64,000 bases of DNA from Saccharococcus thermophilus (lineage in GTDB: Bacteria; Bacillota; Bacilli; Bacillales; Anoxybacillaceae). Positions within the stretch are counted from its first letter, which is position 1, and the number at the start of each line of letters is the position of its first letter. The stretch spans positions 1,116,001 to 1,180,000 of the forward strand of contig NZ_JAASRS010000001.1 of assembly GCF_011761475.1 (NCBI RefSeq), read 5' to 3'. The position numbers were made by a program, and so were the translations under genes. Below are positions 53,121-62,595 of the stretch, piece by piece. Below the pieces are notes generated by a model. That model was not told the origin of the DNA. It saw only the letters and a list, made by a program, of their open reading frames with translations, and did not search any database.

Positions 53121-53232
53121 TTCATTTAATTTACATAACATATTTATCGTATATGAATCTCTTTTTTTGCGCGAAAATAGGACATTTAGTAGAATAGTAA
53201 CCGTAATTGTTCAGAGAAAGGAAGACCACTAC

Positions 53233-54105
53233 GTGAAACTGCCAGAGAAAATTGAACAAATTATTCAATATCGCAACCAGCTATTTTCGAACGATGAAGA
53301 CGCCTATCTCATCGGAAAAGGCGGTTATACCGCTCCTGATGAGTCGATTATATATGATGCCATTGTGGCGCTTGCACTTGGGAAAAACGTTTTGTTAAAA
53401 GGGCCGACAGGGGCCGGAAAAACAAAGCTAGCAGAAACGTTATCCTCCATATTCGGCCAGCCGATGCATAGTGTAAACTGTTCCGTTGACTTAGATGCTG
53501 AAGCGCTGCTCGGCTTTAAAACGATTCAGAACCGCGACGGAAAAGCGGAAATCGAGTTTGTTCCAGGCCCTGTTATTCAGGCGATGACAAAAGGACATTT
53601 ATTATATATTGACGAAATCAACATGGCAAAGCCGGAAACATTGCCGATTTTAAACGGCGTTTTAGACTACCGAAAAATGATTGCCAATCCATTTACCGGA
53701 GAGGTCGTTAAAGCGAAAGAAACGTTTGGTGTAATCGCTGCGATCAACGAAGGGTACGTTGGCACCGTGCCGCTCAACGAAGCGTTAAAAAACCGTTTTG
53801 TTGTCATTGATGTGCCGTATATTCAAGGAGATACATTAAAATCCGTATTGTTGGCGCAAACTACATTAACGGATGAATCGCTCATCGACCGCTTTGTCAA
53901 GTTATCCTCTGATTTAATTACCCAAGTAAAAAATGGGCAAATTTCCGAAGAAGCTGCTTCGATTCGGGCATTGATCGATACTTGTGATTTAGCTGTATAT
54001 TTGCCGCCGCTTCGGGCCATTCAACGAGGGATTATCGAAAAACTTGAAGATGAACGCGAAAAGACAGCGGTGCGCAACATCGCGGAAACGTTGTTCGAAG
54101 AATGA
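53233..54105 (+). CDS. MoxR-type AAA+ ATPase (YojN/NorQ-like)
   Basis: A 290-residue ATPase. Walker [15 protein letters not shown], Walker [20 protein letters not shown], sensor and arginine-finger region in [16 protein letters not shown]. It resembles YojN of B. subtilis, which was named after nitric oxide reductase activation protein NorQ. It is followed within 10 bases by a VWA gene, the same pairing as coxD/coxE at the window start. GTG 53233 is 9 bases after AGAAAGGAAG. Confidence 0.87.
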   Translation: MKLPEKIEQIIQYRNQLFSNDEDAYLIGKGGYTAPDESIIYDAIVALALGKNVLLKGPTGAGKTKLAETLSSIFGQPMHSVNCSVDLDAEALLGFKTIQNRDGKAEIEFVPGPVIQAMTKGHLLYIDEINMAKPETLPILNGVLDYRKMIANPFTGEVVKAKETFGVIAAINEGYVGTVPLNEALKNRFVVIDVPYIQGDTLKSVLLAQTTLTDESLIDRFVKLSSDLITQVKNGQISEEAASIRALIDTCDLAVYLPPLRAIQRGIIEKLEDEREKTAVRNIAETLFEE

Positions 54106-54114
54106 GGGATCAAT

Positions 54115-56031
54115 ATGGAACGGTTTATCCAGTTTAATGATAAAAAGATTGATTCCTTTTTGTTTATGCAGCTGTCAGATTTAGCGAAAACGCTCGTGAA
54201 ACATAGAGATTGGGAAGTGGAGTTCGGATTTCAGTCTTATGTTGACTTTCCTCAGCGCAAATTGTACGTCAGCCATTTTTGGGACAACCGTCCAAAAGAA
54301 GAAAAAGAAAACGGCTTAAAAAGCGATGTCTGTTTGCGGGCGGTCGGAACGCTTTTTCATACTAATTTTTCCGAAGTTGCCGCATTTCTAGGCAAAACGA
54401 AAAACCTATCAATCCCTAGTTTTGCTAAGCAACTATTTACATTGGCAGAAGATTTGCGTCTTGAGGAGATTTGTAAAAAAGAACGTCCTGGCACGAAAAA
54501 GTGGTTTCGCATCCGCCGCGATGTGTACCGCCGTTATTTTCAAAGCCAAACGAATGCCAATTTGACAAGAAGTGTGTATACGGATGCATTGTTTTCTGTT
54601 ATCTATTTATTATTAACATCCGATTCGCCGCTAGAGGACGTTCCAGCCATTCATGAACCAATTGACCGGATGATGCCTTGGCTCCGCCAGACGCTTCCCC
54701 AGTTTTTTGACGCTGCTTCAACACAAGAAGTGGCCCGCGCCACGTTAATGATTGCAGAGGCACTGAATGACGTATTAGAAAACGATATGTTAAACACGTA
54801 TTTTTATTTACCGGAACAAAGTAACAACGAAGAGATCGAGCTGGCACTGAAAGACTTAAAACGGACCGATCCGCTTAATAACTGTGATATCTTAGAGAAA
54901 GAAAAACGCGGGGACGAAGATGTCCATGAGCAAGAATTGCCAACGTGGCACCGTGAAACAAGCGACATGACGAAAAGTTTCTTGCGTTTTGAACTTGAAC
55001 AAGGCTCTCGGACCGATTTGTTGGGAGATGGAGCGCGCGAAGGCGAAGACGGGGATCAAGCGCTTGCGCTTGTGCAAGGTTCTGCGCGAAAATCGAATCG
55101 GAACGATTACATGAAGCAAAGTGCCTATGAACAGAAACGGGAAAGCAAACAAACAGGAAAAGGGGATCGCTATGGAAAAGACAACCGATATGCGGAAGCG
55201 ATTTTTCTTTTCCCGGCTCCCCCTTCGTATCATCAGATTAGCCAATATGAACAAAAGAAATCGGATATTTTGCCGTATCAAAAGAAACTAAAACAAATGA
55301 TGGAAAAAACATTAGAGCATAAAAAAATACTTCCGCGCACCGATTTACATTTTGGCCGGCTGCATAAAAAACTGCTCCGTCTCTGGACAGACGAGCAGCC
55401 GCGTTTGTTTTATAAAAAACACCAGCCATCTCCCCGCATTGATGCCGTCTTTACGCTACTAGTCGATTGCTCAGCGTCGATGTATGACAAAATGGAAGAA
55501 ACGAAGTGCGGCATTATTTTGTTTCATGAGGCATTAAAATCATTGCTTGTGCCCCATCAAATCGTCGGATTTTGGGAAGATCCGAACGAGGCGACGGAAA
55601 CAAAACAACCAAACTATTTTCAAACGGTGATTTCGTTTGCGCAATCACTAAAAAAGAAAAGCGGTCCAGCGATTATGCAGCTTGAGGCGCAGGAAGATAA
55701 TCGCGATGGGTTTGCGATCCGCATCATGACGGAGCAGCTCCTTGAACGTACGGAAAAACAAAAATTTTTACTTGTTTTTTCCGATGGAGAGCCAGCTGCA
55801 TATGGCTATGAACAAAACGGGATTATTGATACGCATGAGGCCGTCTTAGAAGCGCGCAAACAAGGGGTGGAAGTGATCAACGTCTTTTTGGCAAACGGAG
55901 AAATGGATGAAGGGCAGCGGCAGACGATTCAAAACATTTACGGAAAGCATAGTGTGCTCGTGCCAAATGTCGAACAGCTTCCAGACTTTTTATTCCCTTT
56001 ATTGAAAAAACTATTGTACAAAAGTTTGTAA
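54115..56031 (+). CDS. VWA-domain protein (YojO/NorD-like)
   Basis: A 638-residue partner of the preceding ATPase. The N-terminal two thirds are helical and charged, with a low-complexity stretch (about residues 285-370). The C-terminal VWA domain begins DAVFTLLVDCSASMYDKMEE, a MIDAS with DxSxS, and later has LLVFSDGEPAAYGYEQNG. NorD-like proteins act with NorQ-like ATPases to mature metal enzymes; the client here is unknown. AGGGATCAAT is the weak ribosome site. Confidence 0.85.
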   Translation: MERFIQFNDKKIDSFLFMQLSDLAKTLVKHRDWEVEFGFQSYVDFPQRKLYVSHFWDNRPKEEKENGLKSDVCLRAVGTLFHTNFSEVAAFLGKTKNLSIPSFAKQLFTLAEDLRLEEICKKERPGTKKWFRIRRDVYRRYFQSQTNANLTRSVYTDALFSVIYLLLTSDSPLEDVPAIHEPIDRMMPWLRQTLPQFFDAASTQEVARATLMIAEALNDVLENDMLNTYFYLPEQSNNEEIELALKDLKRTDPLNNCDILEKEKRGDEDVHEQELPTWHRETSDMTKSFLRFELEQGSRTDLLGDGAREGEDGDQALALVQGSARKSNRNDYMKQSAYEQKRESKQTGKGDRYGKDNRYAEAIFLFPAPPSYHQISQYEQKKSDILPYQKKLKQMMEKTLEHKKILPRTDLHFGRLHKKLLRLWTDEQPRLFYKKHQPSPRIDAVFTLLVDCSASMYDKMEETKCGIILFHEALKSLLVPHQIVGFWEDPNEATETKQPNYFQTVISFAQSLKKKSGPAIMQLEAQEDNRDGFAIRIMTEQLLERTEKQKFLLVFSDGEPAAYGYEQNGIIDTHEAVLEARKQGVEVINVFLANGEMDEGQRQTIQNIYGKHSVLVPNVEQLPDFLFPLLKKLLYKSL

Positions 56032-56049
56032 AAAAAGGATGGGTGCTTA

Positions 56050-57288
56050 ATGGTGAAATTGTTTACCGACAGCGATTTAGATGGAATCGGCTGCGGATTG
56101 CTGGCTAAGTTAGCATTTACAGAAGTCAATATTTCCTTTTGTTCGTACCGCAACTTAGATGAACGAGTAAGACAATTCCTTGAAGATGAGCAAAATAAGG
56201 AAGCCGAGCTTTTCATTACCGATTTGGCCGTCGGCGAAGAAATCGAGAAAAAACTGGCGGATCGTTTCAATGCCGGCGGACACGTGCAAGTGATTGACCA
56301 TCACGTCACCGCGCTTCATTTTAATCAATATCCATGGGGATGGGTCAAACCGACCGACGAACAGGGCAAGAAAACGTGCGCTACGTCGCTGTTTTATGAC
56401 TATTTAATCCGAGAGGGAAAACTCGAACGGAACGAAACGCTCGATGAGTTCGTCGAGCTCGTCCGCCAGTATGATACGTGGGAATGGGAAGAAACGAACA
56501 ATACGCGCGCCAAACGGTTGAATGATTTATTGACGATTTTAGGGTTGGATGAGTTTTGGGACAAAATGAGCGATCGGCTTGCTGCTGGCGGGCCGTTTTC
56601 CTTAACGGAAACAGAAGAACTGATTTTAGACATGGAAGAAAAGAAAATCCAGCGTTATATTCGTATGAAACAAAAACAGCTCGTTCAACGCTGGTTTGGT
56701 GATTATTGCGTCGGCATCGTTTTCGCCGAACGGCATATGTCGGAGCTCGGCAATGCGTTGTCAAAACGCTGTCCTCATTTAGACTTAATCGCCATGGTCA
56801 ACATGGGAACGAAACATATCGGCTTTCGCACGATCCATGATACCGTGAACGTAGCAGAATTTGCGAAGCAGTTTGGCGGCGGAGGCCACCCGAAAGCATC
56901 CGGATGCTTTGTCGACGAAACAACGTTCCCGCTATTTGTTGTCGATGTGTTCCCGCTTCCGCCAGTATATCTTGATGCGGAACAAAACAAGCTCAATACA
57001 AAAGATCAAACAGAAGGGTTCTTTTTTACCAATAATCAAGGACAATGGTTTTTCTTTCATCCAAACGGTGATAAATGGATTATTTACCACCAGGAACAGG
57101 AAGTACAATCGTTTTCCAGCCAAGATGCAGCAGAACGGTTTGTAAAACGTCAATTCGCAGCGGGATTGGCGGATGATCAAGCGGTGATTGACTTCTTGCA
57201 GCAACAGCTATGTATGAAAAAAGAAAAGATCACAGATGAGTATATCAATGCACTGCAACAATACAAACAAAAAGCCGGTACCAAATAA
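56050..57288 (+). CDS. DHH family phosphoesterase
   Basis: A 412-residue protein. The DHH part has LFTDSDLDGIGCGLLAKLAF and VQVIDHHVTALHFNQYPWGW with the metal-binding DHH. The DHHA1 part has FGGGGHPKASGCF. A C-terminal extension (about residues 305-412) of unknown role follows. Relatives degrade short RNAs, pAp or cyclic dinucleotides; the substrate is unknown. AAAAGGATGGGTG precedes the ATG. The stop lies within the arm of a terminator. Confidence 0.88.
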   Translation: MVKLFTDSDLDGIGCGLLAKLAFTEVNISFCSYRNLDERVRQFLEDEQNKEAELFITDLAVGEEIEKKLADRFNAGGHVQVIDHHVTALHFNQYPWGWVKPTDEQGKKTCATSLFYDYLIREGKLERNETLDEFVELVRQYDTWEWEETNNTRAKRLNDLLTILGLDEFWDKMSDRLAAGGPFSLTETEELILDMEEKKIQRYIRMKQKQLVQRWFGDYCVGIVFAERHMSELGNALSKRCPHLDLIAMVNMGTKHIGFRTIHDTVNVAEFAKQFGGGGHPKASGCFVDETTFPLFVVDVFPLPPVYLDAEQNKLNTKDQTEGFFFTNNQGQWFFFHPNGDKWIIYHQEQEVQSFSSQDAAERFVKRQFAAGLADDQAVIDFLQQQLCMKKEKITDEYINALQQYKQKAGTK

Positions 57289-57305
57289 CGGTATCGGTTT
57301 TTATG
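57272..57305 (+). terminator. Terminator overlapping the end of the DHH gene
   Basis: CCGGTACC (57275-57282) pairs with GGTATCGG around AAATAAC, followed by TTTTT. Confidence 0.75.
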
Positions 57306-57465
57306 TTTTGTTGCCTCCCTTATAACAATATCAATATACAAAAATAGGCCACTTCCGCAACCAGCCGTGCCAAATCAGCTTCAGGACGGTATCTTTATTT
57401 ATTTTCGAATGCACATTTTGACCATGATCGAATATCGTGAAGGGGTAGGGGGAGAGGGAATATGG

Positions 57466-57705
57466 TAAAGCTACCAGTTAACATTCATACAAATTAAAGA
57501 GAGGGACATTCTTCTTTTAAATCCCCCGTTCAAAAGCATCTCACCAGAACAAGATTTCTACATTGCTGATAAAGCGTTTGTGCTATTTTATCAATTATAT
57601 GAATTAACGGCTTACGCGTTCGGTTTCCCATATTTTCCGGTTTCCGTATACGATTTAGAAAAACTTGTTGATCCGCAATCGCCTTTAGGGAAAATGCTTC
57701 CATAA
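57466..57705 (+). pseudogene. C-terminal remnant of a DUF3298-like protein gene
   Basis: A frame without start ends at TAA 57703-57705. It reads SPEQDFYIADKAFVLFYQLY and then ELTAYAFGFPYFPVSVYDLE, like the DUF3298 end of anti-sigma/deacetylase-type Bacillus proteins (FYLTDxxLVxxFxxYExxPYA). The N-terminal part is missing. Confidence 0.6.
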
Positions 57706-57803
57706 TCTTTATAAAATGTTAACACAATTGTAACAGTTTCCGTGTTTAAATAATTTAAATAGAAACAGTTTTTCTTTATAATTATTAACAGGAGGTGAGA
57801 ACT

Positions 57804-57998
57804 ATGAAACAGTATGTCTTTTCCTTCTGCACAGAGCAAAACAAGCCAGTAGTTTGGGAAGAAGCGATTCCTGCTGAAGGAATGATGGATGCCTTTTTAA
57901 AAGCCAAAAATCTTATGAAAAAATACAAACAAGAAAAAGGGGTTCCTGTCCGCGTTCGATACAAAGGTGTACGTTACCGCCACATCGATATCGCGTAA
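57804..57998 (+). CDS. Conserved small protein (64 aa), unknown function
   Basis: MKQYVFSFCTEQNKPVVWEE starts a 64-residue basic protein ending KGVRYRHIDIA. An excellent ribosome site, AGGAGGTGAG, lies 6 bases before ATG 57804, and a terminator follows, so the gene is very probably real. I do not recognise a named family. No membrane segment or Cys pair is present. Confidence 0.75.
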   Translation: MKQYVFSFCTEQNKPVVWEEAIPAEGMMDAFLKAKNLMKKYKQEKGVPVRVRYKGVRYRHIDIA

Positions 57999-58048
57999 CT
58001 AACACGGAAGGATGGTACCATGTGTTTGTTCAAGTATGGTAAGGGGTA

Positions 58049-58094
58049 ACATGCAGCGGTTCGTTGTCATCAAAAAGTAACCGCTGCATGTTTT
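58049..58094 (+). terminator. Terminator after the 64-aa gene
   Basis: ACATGCAGCGGTT pairs with AACCGCTGCATGT around an 18-base loop, followed by TTTATTTATT. Confidence 0.85.
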
Positions 58095-58096
58095 AT

Positions 58097-58663
58097 TTAT
58101 TCGATTTTTATGTGCACCTTTTGGATCGCATTATACCCATATCCTTTGCGGTTCCACAAAGGAGGGAGTCATTATACTCATAAGCGATGATCGTATCTGG
58201 GTGCATTGCTTTATGAAGCGGCAAACTTCTTGCATAGTGAAAAAGACCATCCATATCATTCCGTGTTCCGACATCTGCCCCAATAAATATCACTTCCTTT
58301 GCCTTCCTGTGGATTTTCGCTAATTAACGGAACTTCAGTCCATTTTCCTTGACTTATCGCTCCTGACTCCCATTGTTCTCCGAAGGCAGGAGGGGTAAAC
58401 TTTGCTCGTTGATTTCCAGCACATTCCAAAGGGGCGATCAACGTTGTTGAGGGCATTCTTTGCAGTTGATCAAGAGAAAGAGAAAAAGGAGATTGCATCA
58501 AACCGCCGATTATTATGGACAGTTGGACTGACGACGGATATGGAAAATGGTTGCGGCGAAAAAAATACTGATCTTCAAATAACGCATGACCCAAAAAGTG
58601 AATCGGTGCTTCCTGATTTTCTGGTATAAGGCTTCTCGTAATTAAATGCGGACGTACCTTCAA
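58097..58663 (-). pseudogene. Broken sulfite-oxidase-like molybdoenzyme gene
   Basis: The N-terminal frame reads RPHLITRSLIPENQEAPIHF, PYPSSVQLSIIIGGLMQSPF and TTLIAPLECAGNQRAKF, with the cofactor Cys in ECAGNQR. A second frame continues MIFIGADVG and ARSLPLHKAMHPDTIIAYEY, and a third ends LPPLWNRKGYGYNAIQKVHI. At least two frameshifts and an internal deletion leave about half of a YuiH/sulfite oxidase-type protein. It lies 138 bases from the dif-like site. Confidence 0.8.
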
Positions 58664-58800
58664 ATGAATTCACTCCTTAGTTGTTTTATGTTTTATATGT
58701 GTAATGAATGTATAACATAAAATGTCTAGGTCGAACCATCATTTTTTGTTTTTGTCTCAATATATCTAGTTTACTTGCATTTGAAACAATCCATTTTATA

Positions 58801-58828
58801 ACTGCCTATAATTTATGTTATGTAAACT
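58801..58828 (+). other. Candidate dif site (XerC/XerD chromosome dimer resolution)
   Basis: The 28 bases read ACTGCCTATAA, TTTATG, TTATGTAAACT as arm, centre, arm. Compared with the B. subtilis dif site as I remember it, 24 of 28 positions agree; the right arm, TTATGTAAACT, is identical. It is intergenic and 5.7 kb from rtp, as expected for a terminus. Confidence 0.85.
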
Positions 58829-58858
58829 GAAATCCAAAAAATATAAAGCAGTTATTGG

Positions 58859-59879
<1,021 letters not shown>

Positions 59880-60035
59880 TTATAGGAACAAACGTTCTTA
59901 TTGTCCATATAAAATTAAAAATATTCACAACCTCCCGCTCTAATTAATGAATGAAAATAAATCACAAAAAACATCCATGAGTAAATTTTACTCCCCACCC
60001 AGGCATGAAAATCCATCTCTCCTTCCCATAATGAA

Positions 60036-60160
60036 TGATGAACGCAAACAGTTTGAAAAGACGTGCTTTTTAATGGTGGTTCGACCCTGTACAAAAAACT
60101 GTTTGAGTCCATTTGGTGTTCCACCCATTGTGATCCCTTTTCCTGTGAAAAGGTGACTAC
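60036..60160 (+). ncRNA. Candidate bridge RNA in the leader of IS110 element 3
   Basis: CAAACAGTTT (60045-60054) pairs with AAACTGTTTG (60096-60105) around a 41-base loop. A second hairpin joins CCTTTTC (60136-60142) to GAAAAGG (60147-60153). IS110-group elements express a bridge RNA with a 5' stem-loop and two guide loops from this place. The guide loops were not assigned. Confidence 0.5.
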
Positions 60161-60230
60161 GAACAGAAAAATGCCTAACGTACAAGTGGACTCACTGTTT
60201 GCGAATTCATCAATGGAAGGAGTCAGGATC

Positions 60231-61367
60231 ATGGATGTGCTTTATCATCGTTGCGCAGGGTTAGATATCCATGCCAAAACGATTGTCGTTTGTGCGCTTT
60301 GGGGAGAAGAAGACCACATTCAAAAGGAGATCGAGACGTTTTCGACGTTCACCAAAGACTTGTTTCGTCTCCTGAAATGGCTCGAGGATCGAAAAATCAC
60401 TCATCTAGCGATGGAGAGCACGGGAGTTTACTGGAAACCGGTCTTTAACATTTTAGAAGACTACTTTGACATTACCTTGGCCAACGCTCAGCGTATCAAG
60501 AACGTCCCAGGGAGAAAAACGGATGTATCCGATGCGGAATGGATCGCTAAATTATTGCGTTATGGACTGATTGAAAAGAGTTTTGTGCCACCCGCGCCAA
60601 TTCGGGAATTGCGGGACTTGACCCGTTTGCGCAAAAAGTGGGTGGGGCAATTGACCGCGGAAAAAAACCGAATCCATAAAGTATTAGAGTGTTCCAATAT
60701 CAAGCTGGGTACGGTGATTTCCGACATCTTCGGAGTATCGGGCCGAAAACTCTTGAACCGTTTAATGGAGCAGGGGTATATCGAAGAAGCCGACATCGAC
60801 GCTTGCCTTCACGGGAGAATGAAAGGGAAAAAGCAACAAATTCAGGAATCGCTCTTTGGGACATTAACCGAACATGAGTTATTCATGATTCGCCAATCGT
60901 GGAAGCATATCGAGTATTTGGAAAGCTTGATTCAGGAGATGGACCAACGCATCGACCATCTCTTACAGCCGTATCAACAGGAAATGGATCTTCTGATGAC
61001 GATCCCTGGAGTGAAAAAGGAAACCGCCGCCGTCATCATCGCCGAAATCGGAGTGGATATGGGACAGTTCCCGACGCCGCAGCGCCTCGCTTCTTGGGCT
61101 GGAGTGGCCCCGGGAAATCACGAAAGCGCTGGAAAACGCAAAAGTACACGAACGGTAAAGGGCAATCCACATATTAAATCCGCGTTATGCGAGGCGGCAT
61201 GGGCGTTATCCCGATGCAGGAATCAACCGTTGGCGGCGAAATTTTGGTCATTGGCGGCTCGCCGGGGAAAGAAAAAAGCACTCGTTGCGATCGCGCACCG
61301 AATGCTTGTCACCATTTACTGCATGCTTTCCCGAAAAGAACCGTTTCGAGGACCACAAGTAAGTTAG
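60231..61367 (+). CDS. IS110-family transposase (378 aa)
   Basis: MDVLYHRCAGLDIHAKTIVV begins the DEDD domain; AMESTGVYWKPVF and RKTDVSDAEWIAKLLRYG hold further acidic residues. The C-terminal domain has LLMTIPGVKKETAAVIIAEI and SWAGVAPGNHESAGKRKSTR with the likely nucleophile Ser. ATG 60231 is 8 bases after GGAAGGAG. The open frame extends upstream to 60063 through the leader, but that part is the RNA region, not protein. Confidence 0.92.
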   Translation: MDVLYHRCAGLDIHAKTIVVCALWGEEDHIQKEIETFSTFTKDLFRLLKWLEDRKITHLAMESTGVYWKPVFNILEDYFDITLANAQRIKNVPGRKTDVSDAEWIAKLLRYGLIEKSFVPPAPIRELRDLTRLRKKWVGQLTAEKNRIHKVLECSNIKLGTVISDIFGVSGRKLLNRLMEQGYIEEADIDACLHGRMKGKKQQIQESLFGTLTEHELFMIRQSWKHIEYLESLIQEMDQRIDHLLQPYQQEMDLLMTIPGVKKETAAVIIAEIGVDMGQFPTPQRLASWAGVAPGNHESAGKRKSTRTVKGNPHIKSALCEAAWALSRCRNQPLAAKFWSLAARRGKKKALVAIAHRMLVTIYCMLSRKEPFRGPQVS

Positions 61368-61394
61368 TATAGCCAAAATGAATACAGAATATAC

Positions 61395-61435
61395 GAGATG
61401 CCTAAAAATAAGGCACCTCTGCTTTCCTGTTGTCT
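61395..61435 (+). terminator. Terminator-like hairpin after IS110 element 3
   Basis: GAGATGCCT (61395-61403) pairs with AGGCACCTC (61411-61419) with one mismatch; a T-rich tail, GTCTTTTTT, follows at distance. Confidence 0.5.
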
Positions 61436-61562
61436 TTTTTGGCCATTTGTAGTGTACCCAAACTGATCACAGGATATACAGAGTTGACCGGGTTTTATGG
61501 ATTTTCACAGAAAAAGAGACAGTAAAGTGTGAGTACTGTCTCATTACGCTGCTCTATTCCTT

Positions 61563-61930
61563 GTGCTCCAGGATGATTTGCTACTCTTTCCCCCAATCTC
61601 AGAGAATAATAACCAAAAACTTACGATGGGATATCTGGTCACTGCTGCTTCTTGTCATGATCGAATCACCGCAGAAAAAGCCATGTCTCAACTTCCACAT
61701 CCGTATGAATTCGGAGACAAAGGATACGCCAGTAAGCTATTGCAAGAGAAACTGATGAGAGTGAATATGGCATTGCCTTTTGAACTCCGTTTCGCAGGAA
61801 TCAACGTGTTTTTTCAGTACTAGTCGATCGATCAGTTTTATCTCACTTCGATGGGTGCAAACAGCGTTGAAGGATTTGAAACGGCGTGACAATGTAAACA
61901 GCGGACTATTTACGCCCGAAATCAGCTTTA
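61563..61930 (+). pseudogene. Degenerate DDE transposase remnant (IS982/IS5-like)
   Basis: A fragment reads GYLVTAASCHDRITAEKAMS then YEFGDKGYASKLLQEKL, with the second catalytic Asp in GDKGY. Beyond residue 70 the frame is broken; a second frame continues ISLRWVQTALKDLKRRD. Neither the N-terminal part nor inverted repeats are seen. Confidence 0.65.
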
Positions 61931-62106
61931 ATCTCACCCTATAGATCTGTTTCCCATTTGAGAATTGGATTATTGTAATTGTTATTTTTTAGCCATTGCT
62001 CCGCTCTTTCAATAAGTTGCCAAACTTGTTCAGTTTTGAGAACTTCTTAATTCAACACGGTTATTCTATACAACTTTTACATAGCATATCACTCTTTGAA
62101 TATTGA
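61931..62106. other. Remnant-rich AT-rich stretch
   Basis: I see no gene. Confidence 0.4.
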
Positions 62107-62442
62107 CTATACACACATTTTTAAAAGTTCTTTTAATTGTTCCCAACATTGATTTTCTTGCCAATATTTATTATTCGCTGTCGATGGATGCGGCAGAGGA
62201 ATGATATATACTTTTTTATCTTTTACCTTTAATACCGTTTTAAAAGCAACAGAGTTTGAATAAGTCCCCCCTGCTTCTATATTAAACTTATAATCTCCAT
62301 TCCTTTTTATTCTAATATCTATGTTAACCTTCTTGTTTTCAGTATGTAGTATATTAAAATCGTCCTCTAAGGTTGTTCCTTTGTTAAAGATTTTTATTAA
62401 AAAATAGGTTACTTCCTCAGAAAAAGAGAATATAAGGTACCG
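62107..62442 (-). pseudogene. C-terminal fragment of a uracil-DNA-glycosylase-like gene
   Basis: A minus-strand frame without start ends at TAG 62107. Its last 60 residues read AGGTYSNSVAFKTVLKVKDK, KVYIIPLPHPSTANNKYWQE and WEQLKELLKMCV. PLPHPS with the catalytic His and the following helix are typical of UDG-superfamily C termini. The gene is cut off by the left end of the IS256 element. Confidence 0.6.
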
Positions 62443-62517
62443 TCAAGAATTTTGTGTAATATAATGGGGGTAGGGTTTCTCTGAAATGGATTTGGAATGA
62501 ATAGGGAACTAGTTTCC

Positions 62518-62555
62518 TCCACACAGGAGACTGAATATTCAGTCTCCTGTGTGGA
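62518..62555. repeat. 38-bp perfect palindrome inside IS256
   Basis: TCCACACAGGAGACTGAAT and its exact complement ATTCAGTCTCCTGTGTGGA abut without a loop. It lies between the IS left end and the transposase stop codon. Confidence 0.85.
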
Positions 62556-62595
62556 AAGGGAGAATCCCCCTATTTTGTTTATTTACAGTATTTGG

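Larger units (their letters stand above)
59935..61440 (+). mobile_element. IS110-family element 3 (ends approximate)
   Basis: A structured leader of about 200 bases, a transposase gene and a short tail with a terminator-like hairpin. The RNA region lies before the gene, as in the IS110 group proper. Ends could not be fixed. Confidence 0.7.

Noticed and set aside
58709-58732. ATAACATAAAATGTCTAGG as a second, inverted dif
   Set aside because: Needs gaps to align and the arms do not match; AT-rich background explains it.
60063-60230. N-terminal extension of the IS110 element 3 transposase
   Set aside because: The family begins at MDVLYHRCAGLDIH; the upstream frame coincides with the structured leader and no ribosome site precedes it.
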